A stretch of 64,000 nt of DNA from Gonocerus acuteangulatus (Eukaryota; Arthropoda; Insecta; Hemiptera; Coreidae), in contig OX328130.1 in the NCBI GenBank assembly GCA_946811695.1, positions 69,489,973-69,553,972 of the forward strand, in the 5' to 3' direction. Under the pieces are notes generated by a model. That model worked only from the letters and a program-made list of their open reading frames with translations. It was not told where the DNA came from and searched no databases. Both the position numbers and the translations under genes were made by a program. Below, piece by piece: positions 11,232-23,200 of the stretch (its first letter is position 1; every line of letters begins with the position of its first letter).

Positions 11232-14200
11232 GTTATTAACATACCCATCTCCCTCGGGGCATGGCTCAGCTGAAAGGGCAATCTTTGCTTCCTCATCCTC
11301 AATCTTCTTTTTCTCACTCTCATTTTCCAACAAACTAGTTTCAGTTATTGAACCAGCTACTAGTTTTAATATGGATTGTTCTTCGGGCTTACTCCGTTCC
11401 ATTTCTCTAGGAAAAAAAGTCATGTGCTGAAGGTCATATCGTCGATACAAAAGCAAACTAACGAATATGAAAAAATGCATCTTTCATTGTCCATCTTTAA
11501 TAATTTCTGCTGGACTTATTTACGGCAAATTCTTCAATCTGACTTCACTCTATTAAAGGGAAAGTATTCCACTATCAAAAGGTCAAATCTGCCGAATATT
11601 TGACTGTCCAAAAAAAAGTTATGAATAAATACTTTTCCACTCTGAAAAGTGGTGATTTTCATATTCGTTAGTTTGCTTTTGTATCGACGATATTAAGATA
11701 TGTATACAGGGTGTTCAAAACTCGATTTACACCCCCATTTTTCCCAACATTTTTGAAATTTAAAAACGAAACTTAGTGGGTCTTAACGTGGTCGAATGAA
11801 CATTCGTTGGACCTAATGCACGACCTCTCAACTTTCTCCTGTTCTTCTCCAGAGACCCTAACTCAGGAATCTCCAATGGAAAGGGGCTATTTTTAAGACG
11901 GATTTTTGTAGAAAATTGAATTTTATGTCGATTTTATATCTGTCATTTTTTCGCTAAAGCGCACCAATGAGTAACAAATTGCCAAAAACCGAGAAAACCC
12001 TTGTTTTGTGTCACTTTTCTTCCAATAACGTAGAACGTATGCCCGCAATGAAAAAAGTAATCGATATAAACGTTGTAGAGGATTAAATTTACTTCCCAAA
12101 AAGTACCTTTAAATGCCTAAAATGTTAACAGGAATGCAGCAAAACACACTTTTGTTTTTGACTTTGTCAGAAAAGTGTATTTTCAACGTGATCTTCGCTT
12201 CATTAAAACTTAATAAATATTTCCTAAACCATTTTTTCTCCACCTAGTTTTGGATTTAAATCCAGGCAGGTAACTTCGTAGTACCTAAGTTAGTCCCCCA
12301 ACACATTTTCGCGCATTGCTCAATCAATTTGATAAATCTTGTATTTGATTTATTTTTCGCTCTGTGCTTATTAATTTATTTTTTTTGAAGAAATTGGCAT
12401 TTCTTCTAATATAATCGATTATAAATAGCTGATCTCTAGTAGCAGTAATTAATTTCTTGTTGGAATGCTCTTTAAGAGGCTTCATGTTGTTGTGAAACAT
12501 GTAGAGTGTACTAATAAAATGAAGATTAGGAGAAAGTGGGGCTTAAACATGTTTTGGGATCCTGCCGCCTTGAAATTATTGAGTGATAAATAGGTTCAAA
12601 AGCTTACAATATCCTAAAATTATGGAGTAGGAAAATGTGTATCATTTTACGTTAATAAGAAGACTTGTTACAAAAAACGGGGTTTATATAAGCTGAGCAG
12701 ACCTTTTAATGTATTTTCCGATGATGTGTGTTGATTCTCCTGCCACACCTTGACACCTGACAGCGAGGTCTGCAGCTATAGCGACTGCTGTATCTCGTTC
12801 CTGACGGAGCGCTTCCAGTCCTTTCTGCAGTTCTGCCACTTCCTTCCTCGCTGCTTCCAGACGTTCTGACAGCAGGGCTTGGTCCTTTAGGGCGCAGTCG
12901 GTCATCCTCGAGTCCCGGGCGGTGCTTTCCACCTCTCGGCGGAGCAGTTCTTTCTCCTAAAAGCGGCACATTTAAATATTCATTCCTTAAACGATTACAT
13001 TATTTATTTATTTTCATATTTTCAATTTTGGCGCGTTTCCTCCCTCCCTCCATAGGGGGGAAACCTGCTCATGAGGTAGACCTGATAACGCAATCCGGAG
13101 AGTTCGGTCTCTAGCTGGCTCAAAAATGGACCGACTTGAATGAAATTTGTTATAAAAAATACTTTGCATGATTTGAAAAGTCACGTGCATTAACCGGGGG
13201 AATCCGCCGACCTGATCATGGTTTTAGGAGAGAAATCTGTGCGAAAAAATCGACATGTTAACGTTTTTATGTTGCTAGACTTTCAGATACACGTTAGGGA
13301 ATCTAATGCAACCGTTTCAATGGGCATGTATTTTACCGTTTCCAAGGAAACTGGGGGAAAAACTAGATTTCATTCAGAGAAATCTTTTAAATAGAGCAAT
13401 TGGGATACCATCAGTTCCCTATTGTTCCTAAGATTAAGACTAGTGCTGTTTATATTCCTTTTACAAATGACACTAGGAATAAGAACGGAAATGCGCTAAG
13501 ATGTGGCAGTTCCTGCAAGTTGGACTTTTTAAAAGATGAGCCACGACCCTTAGAGGAAATCAAACCCTAAACTCTATAGTGTGAGAGATTCAACATGTCT
13601 AGCCTAGATATAACCTATCCTAGGTATGACTTCTACCCAATGAAGGCTTTGCTAGGTTGTCAATCCTCCGCCTCCTATAAACATTATAAGCAGAGCAGGG
13701 GCTGGGAGGGTTGTAGAACTGGCAACGTCGAGCCCCCTCTACGCTTCTCCCCGGTGACAAGTTATACCTCTAAAAAGAGTTAATCCTTTAATACTGCCAT
13801 TGGCCCTTTCTCGAAGTATTATAATACATCTGATCAAAAGCAAATGTACATTTACCTTCTCGGCGCTAATGGTCTCGACGTCAAAGCGCCGTAAAAAAAT
13901 ATATATATAAAAAACAAAAAACATTTACCTCCTGGAGCTGGTGTAATTGTCGCTGGAATACTGCTGCCTCCTTCCTGAGATTGTCATTCTCCAGAGCAGC
14001 TTGAAGCTTTGTCTCTTCCAGCTTCTCCTCGACTGCGGCCTTCTCTCTCTCCAGCTGACCACTTCGCTCCTCCAGGGAAAGCCGGATCCTGTCAACAACA
14101 ATAATATTATTTCTCTAGTGTGCTAAATTATTTTATGAAACAATTGTTTAATCTGTTCAGAAGATATGTTGACAAGATCGGTATGAAACTTAGGAAACCC

Positions 14201-17200
14201 CTGTATGGTTTAGTAGTTCAGGCTGTAAAAGTTCTACTTACATAAAGATGCATTGAATTTATTGCCACAAACTACAACTATCTAAACATGACTTACTCTA
14301 CTGTCTAGCAATCTGCCATACATTAATTGACGATAAATTTAGTAGAAATGATTAATATGGTTGAGGAACTTCATAAGCGGGAGATGGTGGGTTCGATCCC
14401 CACCTCCGGCAGGAATTTTCTCATCTCACGGCTCGTTGGGAAAATTCCTCGCTGCACCCTGGATGTCGGCGCTAATGACCTAGAAGTAGATGCGCCGTTA
14501 AAAAAAAAAAGAAAAAAAAATGGTTGAGGAACAACTCGTGTAGGCATATTTACAATGGTGCTGTAAAGAGCACTGTTAGACACTAGGCCCTTCAAAATAG
14601 AACGTTGCACTTGTCATTAGTCACTTACATACGATCACTTTTACGGTGAATAACTTATTTTAGTATCGGTGGAGAATACAAAAGTGTTCGTGTGCGGAGA
14701 GCTTTGGACCAACTTGCTCATTGGCTTCGGCAGGACTCAAGATCGAAAGCCCAGGCGCTAACTACAGAGAGGCTATCTGTGTAGGGATCAGCCTACTTCT
14801 AGTTCCTGCGGTTGAAGGAAGCCTTCCAGTAAGCTTGCCCATACCTCCTCTGCCCATGGAGGTAGAGGGAATAGAGAGAGAGGTTGTTGACGACTACGTT
14901 ATTGTATATGACAGCCGGGCCTCCAAAACATTTCATTAGTTAAATTCAGATGATCAAAAATATTTCTAAACCTCATAGGTTCAGTTTTAAACTGCCGGCG
15001 ACTTTGTTGAGGCGCCCCTCAGTGCTTCAGTCGCATTTGTGTTAACCCCAAAAATAACACAGTAGTTAAATATGGCTAGGTTACTTTACAACTCTAGAGG
15101 CTGATTTAACTACATTTCAGCCAATCTGTGTCACAAGCTCGCTGCCTCGGCTAGAGTCCAGTAACGGTAAGACTTCTTAATTTTGTAAGAATGATATAAA
15201 ACTTCATAATCACCTATTCATTTGGTCCAACTCTTTCTTAAGTGCGTTGCTTCTAGTCTCTGCTTCCCTGGCAATCTCCTGGCTTGTGTTGGTCGAGCAT
15301 ATTTCTCCGAATGTCATGCTCCTACGCAAACATACAAAGTAACAATTTGGACTAAAAATCTAGAAATTAGTAAATAATAAAAAAAAAAAAAAAAAAAAAA
15401 AAATCGTAATTAATTTTTTTTGCGGAACACGCTTTTATTTTTATGTATTTCTCGAAATGACTTGCAGTCCAGTCAACGAATCACCGTCACGTTGACTTCG
15501 TAACTTTGTTTGGGCTGGATAGGAGGTGAACATATCAAAAGTCCTCGCCCGTAGCCTTTGTGCCGAAGGGGAGGGGGGTTTAGAATGTCCCATTTTTCGG
15601 GTTTTCACTCGCAAACCCTGCATCCTAGCGACATGACTATTCTATAACAAATGAAAGCTGATTAAATTTCCTACAAGTTCTATTCTACAAAGTTTTTCGA
15701 GATATCTTTAGGTTTCGAAATATCCACTCTTGAAAGTCGGCCATTTTGGGGAAAACACTTTCGTGCCATGTTTTTTCCCCTTTTTGACGGGATAACTCTT
15801 CAACGATGAACCCAAAAAATAAATAACGGTTATAAGGTTGTAGAGTATTGCATTCCCTTCAATAATATATATTACTTTGCTATTTTATGTATTTTCTTCA
15901 AACGTAAAAATAATTTCAGTGTTCATCGTGAAATCTGAAATTTAGCGACTAATAGTCCAGGTAACTAAGATTTATAGATGGAAATGTGAGGAACACAATT
16001 TTTGACTTCATAACTTTGTTTCGGCTAGTTAGGAGGTCAACGTATCAAAAGTCCTCGCCCGTAGCCTTTGTGCCGGGGGGTGGGGGGGTTTAGAAGGCCC
16101 CATTTTTCGGGTTTTCACTTATATCTCGGAAACCGTGGGTCCTAGCGACATGACCATTCTATAACAAATGAATGCTGATTAAATATGCTACAGGTTCTAT
16201 TTAATAAAGTTTTTCGAGAGATCTTTAGTTTTCGAAATATCCGCTCTTGAATGTCATTTTGGGAAAAAACACACTTTTTGCTCTTTTGACCGGATAACTC
16301 TTTAACAATAAACCCAAAAATAAATGCTATTTATAGGGTTGTAGAGCATTACATTCTCTTCAAGAATATATACAACTTTACTATTTTATGTATTTTCCTT
16401 CAAACGTGAAAACAGTTTTAATGTTTATCGTGATATCTGGCGACAACTGACCAATGAACCTTTCAATTTCTCACCATTTCCAGTCTATGTATTGTCCAAA
16501 ATAAGCTCCATTATGTAAATATAGTGAGTACATACGTCCAGTACTCACTATATATATAATATAGCACAAAATATATAATTTTGGGCCAATTGACCAGTTA
16601 TTCAAACTCAATTAGATAAGATCTTGTCCATGGTTTTGATAAGACCATGTGAGTGCGTATATAACGTTTGAAAGAAAATACATAAAATAGTAAAGTAATA
16701 TATATTATTGAAGCGAATGGAATGCTCTACAACCCTATAGCCGACATTAATTTTTTGGGTTCATCGTTGAAGAGATATCCGGTCAAGAATATAAAAATGT
16801 GTGTTTTTTCCCAAAATGACAGACTTTTAAGAGCGGATATTTCGAAAAATAAAGATATCTCGAAAAACTTTATTGAATAGAACTTGTAGGAAATTTAATC
16901 AGCTTTCATTTGTTAAAGAATAGTCATGTCGCTAGGATGCAGGGTTTCCGATATATAAGTGAAAACCCGAAAAATGGGACCTTCTATACCCCCCCTCCCC
17001 TCGGCACAAAGGCTACGGGCGAGGACTTTTGATATGTTTACCTCCAATCCAGCCCAAACAAAGTTAAGAAGTCCAAAATTGTGTTCCAATAATTTCCATC
17101 TATAACTGTTTGTTGACTGGACTGTTGTTATCGTTTGCATTACACCGGCTTGGAAGATTACTTCGAATTTAATCTGATGACCCATAAATCAAAAGCAGCA

Positions 17201-20200
17201 AAAAGTTTCTAAGTTTTCCAGGAAAGAGAATAGCAAACAATCCCTTTCATTTTTCAACTTGAATCACGGGAAACCTGGACATCTGCGATTCGGTAATTTC
17301 ATGGGGAAAACCTTTTGACTACAGTTGAAGAGAAATTCAACTTTATCGACTACTCTTGGAGCATCCTGCATCAATTTAATTTTTCACGTCACATGGAAAA
17401 GTTTGATTCGAAGAATTATATAAGCTACTTCTAAGACCTGTGTGGCCAGTTACTTCAACTGATTGTATTGAACAAGTTAATGAAATAATACATGTAATTA
17501 CCCACAAATTTAAATTTTAAATGGTTACCTGAAACAAAATACCTTCCGTCAGCTATGTAATGATTTAATTTATTATTCAACAACAATATAATTTAGTTTT
17601 TAATAATTATAAATGTATTTTATACTTGCCGTGCAGACTGGACTTCTGTAGAAGGTAGAAAGAAGGACTTGACGATGGTGCTCTGAGAAGTCCAGCTGAC
17701 CTCGTTCTTTTCATCACAACGGCTGCTTCTCCCTTCAAGCTGAAGAGTTTTATTGTTTTAATATATGATCAAATTTATTCAATCTTGCTACTTACAATTC
17801 CCGTCAAGTCCCTTAACATGCCACAAGGCCCAGAGTAGTAGATAAAGTAGAGGTGTGTTCTTAAGGTGGCCATACACGTTGAGTTCAAATCTCAAGGCCT
17901 CATTGAGAAATTAATATACCTCAAGGCAGGGACTGCACAGTCCAGTTACAGGAGACCCACTGAATTCCGAGCAAATATCCTCTTGTCCACACAAGTCAGG
18001 CATGGCCTGCACAGTCCCGGCCTCATTGGACTGTACAGTTAGTCTGTAGGGGTTGTATTTCCACTTCGATGGACTATACAGTTCAAGTCAGGCCTCAAGG
18101 ATGTCCCATGTAGGTGAGGAATATCTTAAGGTATGTGCAGTCCAAATCTTGAGATTTTCCCCTCCGTATATGGGCACACTCAGGGAGAAAGTTCAGTACT
18201 AAGCTCAGACCATGAGCCTTATGGTTGTGTCATTTACAAGTACCCAATAAACACTAGTTGGGACTAGGAACGGTATAAGAATATATATCAGTCCTTTCCT
18301 CCTGTAATGGTTGCGATATCATTGTAAGCAGGCGATTATTCGAAACCCTAAATTCTGACAAGAAGGGTCAGATTTGGCTCTTGCGGATGAATTAACTTTC
18401 ACTTTGGGACTATAAATGTGAAATTTTGGTCTCGAATCCCAGCTTGAGGAGTTGATTCTTTCTAAAATATGAAGATTTGAAATAATTATCTTACTTTGTT
18501 CCTGACTGTAGTTATGATGAAGCATCCCAGGATTAAGGTTCCAAGCACAAAGTACAAACCTCTGGAGAACAGGAGGGAGATCCACTGTCTCCAGGCAGGA
18601 GGACTGTCTGCTCCTGCAACTGTCATTCCAGTTTATATTATTTAGTATATCTTTTTTAATTTCCTTAATGGATCTTTTGGGGCATTTCCATATACGCAAA
18701 AAATAATTTTATAACACAGAAATATGAGTATGTATGTTTGGAACGGCTTCTTTCTCCAGCGGTGTCGCTCCTCTCTCCATCGCAATATTTCATCGGGTTC
18801 ATCTCCGACTTCTTCAGGCTGCTATGTGTCGTCCTCGGTGGTTATCAAGGGATAACCCGGTCGGAGATGAACCCGACGAAATATTGCGATGGAGAGAGGA
18901 GCGACACCGCTGGAGAAAGAAGCCGTTCCAAACATACATGTGATACCCAGCGATGCAATTTAAAACAAAATATGAGTATATCCACGTAACATCGAGATAA
19001 GATGAGACAACTCAATTGAAAAGAACCTATTCACCACTACTCCCGCACTGGCGCTGGCTAACGCTATGTTTTCTCATAAAGTTCAGAACATGCGCTACCA
19101 AGGGGCTCTTTCTTGTTATTCTATTATTTCACCTACTTGACTCTAGATAACACGTGATGCCTAACTTGTTCCTCTCTTCTATAGGTATTTACGTATTAGC
19201 TTCAACGCGGATTAAAGGACCGGCACTCAGAGATCTGGATCATCACATGATCAGAGATCTGGATCAAGGCGTCAATTGAGTTTAATGCCAATATGGCGAT
19301 GGGATTACTAGAGTTTCAATGTAACCTTGAGCGAGCGAAATCGCATATCACTTATGTTAATGGCACAATTGATATGCGTTTCCGCTCGCTCAAGGTTATA
19401 TCGAAACTCTAGCAAATCCAACCATACCATAATCCAACTCGTTGATTATATAGATCAAGGATGGTTTTTCGGTAGATAATGGACCGAAATGCAATTTAAC
19501 TGGGCTTACTTTGTTTCGGTAGAATAAACAACAATCTAGGAAAACAAACAACAAACTGGGAAATCGAGTAACAGCAAACAAAGTAACACCAATGTACAAA
19601 TGAATTGCGTTCTAAATAGAAAGGAAACAAGAGGGAATGACCAATAGAATGCTCTTAAGAATAGACCAATAGAAATGCGTTATCCATGATCCAGATTTCT
19701 AAACGAGACCCACATCATTAACCTGCATTAAAGCTAATACGTAAGTACCCTTCCAAATTAGGACTAAGCTTACTAATGAGTTAAGGGACGTTGAGAAATA
19801 CGAAATCAGTTCCTCTTGAGGCCTGCACCACTGACCGAATGAATTGGATGTAGCGGCCAAAAGATTAAACGCACGAAATATTCCCCACATAGATCTACTA
19901 ACGAGAAAAGTGGAACAATTTTGTATCATAAGATTGAATATAGGAAAAAGAAGAGGGTCAAAAGTAAATCAACAAAGTACCGTCATTTGGGGTGAGTTCG
20001 GACACATTTTCGAGCTTGTCTCGTAATTAAAAAAGACAGAATTTTTGTAAAAATCTGGAAAAATTAATTTATGAACCCTTAACAATCCTCTATCGAATAG
20101 TGTATTTTGTTTTTTGAATATCTCAAAAATTTTCAATTTTTCTTATAGCTAAAGTGTGTCCGAACTCACCCCACACGTAGGGGCGAGTTCGGACAGCCTT

Positions 20201-23200
20201 TAATTTCTGTAAAAATCTTAACTTAACCTATAGTTGGAGTGAGCTCGGTCATAATTGACGATATTCTAAAGAGAAATATTTTCTATAATATTTTTTAGAT
20301 TAACAAAATATTCTTTCACTTTTTCCTTATCAACTTCTGCTCTACACATTTTGATGCTTTGTGTAAGGCGTTCCGTTAATGGCTGATTCCATTTCATAAA
20401 GCCTTAAAACCATTCCAGTCTGAGCTTGCTTTAAAATCCTGCGAATTTTTTCCTGACCTATCCATATATGTTTTTACGATTTGGCGAATATCTTAATCGA
20501 GTTAATGGAAAGTCCCATTCAGCTGCAGCTTAAATTCCCTTTGATATTTTTTTTTCTTCTTGACTCAATTTTGTTTGGCCGCCACTTTTTTTTTGGTGTG
20601 CATTCCTCTAACTTTATCCTTTAAAGTCGATTTAGGTATTTCGTTGTACATCGAAACACCTAAATCGATCCGTTGCCTCTCTGAGTGTCTTCTTCTTGGT
20701 TTTGGCATCGTCAACCACATATTTCAAAGCCTCTTTGGAATAAATACTGTTTTCCTTTAAGCCAAGAGGACGCGGGTATATTGATGCATGTCCGAACTCA
20801 CCCCATGGTATGCGAGTTTTTTACTTAACGAAGAAAAAGAAGCTTTTGAACCAAAAAAATGAATATATTTATTTATGTATCATTAGCCAACATATAAACC
20901 TACTATAAAATATTAAAAAAAAATTAGGGTTTAATTACTTCTAGAGCCTCTACACAGACGTTTGTTTCTAGCATTTCGAAAATCATGGATATTACAACTC
21001 ACATTAAAATATTCGTTACTCACTTCAAAGTGTTCTCAGGGCGATTTCGCCTTACCTACATGGGAAACATACAATATCGATAGTATTTGTCAAGCCAATT
21101 ATGACTCTAATGAAAAAGTTTGCTCCAGGTCACATGATTTCCTGCGCCATGCACTATTGCCCGAACTCGTACTACCTGTCCGAACTCACCCAAAAATACG
21201 GTACTTATTTGCATAATTCTTTCTCACACGTGGGGGAGTTGGCCGAGAGGATAAAGAGGAGAAAGGAAATATCTCCTGTCTCCTACTTCAAGATAATTAA
21301 AGATGAGTGAGTCTCAACTGGAAGGACCATCCGAGTAGAACCAACCATCCGAGAGGCTTGTAGAATAAGCAATGGCGACCTCATACACACTAGGGTGTTC
21401 CTTTAGCCTCTTCAAGTAGACGGAGAAGTTCAATTTCGAATGCGCGAAATTTGATGAAAATATTCCAGAGGGTTCCTTCTTTTTCATATATTTTCAAATT
21501 CCCATTCCAAGGAACACCACGATCCATAAAACTGATTATTTCAAGATTAAGGCTAGGGAATCTTCAGGGATCGGCTAATGGATATTGTGCTTAACCCTGC
21601 AAACGCTCTAGGCTCTTATATGTGAGCGTGAAAAGCAGTGCCTCATCGCTCTAGACGCATATACACCATCTCCCTTGCCTAACTCTCAAAGCCTTTCCTG
21701 GTATTAAACGAGACATAAGTTTTTATAGAATTTTCCATAGCGTGTGGTTCATTAAAATGGTAATGCCTTCTGGAATATTCCTCTCAGAATAATACCTCAA
21801 CGAGCTATAACTGAAGACTGATGCCAGGCCCGTGTAGGTCTGGCCTGATCTCGATAAAGCCGTTTGATTGATAGATTATGGTCAATCAGGTTCTTTAAAA
21901 TGCAAAATTACCTTTAATGGTAAAACCATCGCCCCTTCTTCCAAGAAATGATAAAAGGTAAAACTGAAGGAGAGCGTCCTCAGCTACGATTTTCTTCAAA
22001 GTTTGCACTATAACGTATTTTGAAGCACTAAACACGAATCCGTTGAAAAAAAAAACCCTGCTCTCAACTAGGAAAGAAGTTATTAAGCACTAAAGTTCAC
22101 TGTTATGAAGGTTATAAAAGACGGGGTAAACAGCTTATATGTAAACACGCGCATGCGCAATAGTCCTTAATGACGAAGTGTAATTGAAATTTAGACTCAC
22201 CTGTGGTAGCTGACTTGGTTGTAAACTGTCGTTTTCGGGCATACGTGCTAAGCGTTTCCGCTCGCTCAAGAAAACATCAAAACCCCTAGTCAATCCAACT
22301 CGCAGAAATGATAAGAATTCTATGCCCAAAAGTCGTCCAAGGCATTCTTCTAATCCTCCTAGACATTTTCAGACGCGATGTTCGAGAGAATTACTCAAAA
22401 CTTTGTTTTGTATTCAAAATTTGAGTAATTCTTCTCGATTGTGGATAAGAATTATGAAGTCGTGTAACTTCATTTTTAACTTGCTACAAAAAACTGCAAT
22501 AACGATAACAATAAAAACCTAATTACAGCTTAGAGGGAATTAGAGAAGCTTAGAAGGAACAAATCATAAAGTCATTAGCTAATTATTAAGGGATTTCTGT
22601 TATATAATACTTTTCAGGAGCGAAACAAGAAATTTGAAGAATGTTTCATTATTTAAAAAAATGTTTCTGGATAAATAAGTGTTGGTAAATTTTAATAATT
22701 GAAGTTAATTTCAATTAAACTTCTTCATTAAGGACTATTGCGCATGCGCGAATTTACAAGTTCGTTGTTTACGCGATCGTTTGTAACCTTCATAACAGTG
22801 ATTTTTTTTTTTTTAAATAACTTCTTTCCTAGTTGAGAGCGGGTTTTTTGTTTCAACGGATTCGTGTTTAGTGTATCAAAATACGTTATAATGCAAACTT
22901 TGAAGAAAATCGTAGCTGAGGACGCTCTCCTTCAGATTTACCTGATAAAATTAGGCAACAAGTAATCCTCTATGTAATTATTTAATAAAACGGCGAAAGT
23001 ACCGGACCGATATATTTTGTTTTACATACAAATAATTAGTTGTAAATACAAACTACTTCCCAGTCTTTAGAGATTTTCTGCTTGTAAGTTATCCGCTCTG
23101 TGGTTTGCCACCACATGACTTTTAATATAAAATTGCTGAGCTCACATCCTAGACAGACCCTACATACTTCTGTTTCTTACGAGGAAATCCTGGTGCACGT

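Noticed and set aside
16913..17185. Minus-strand ORF and its counterpart at 15,441-15,623
   Set aside because: Same repeated module translated twice; no protein family.
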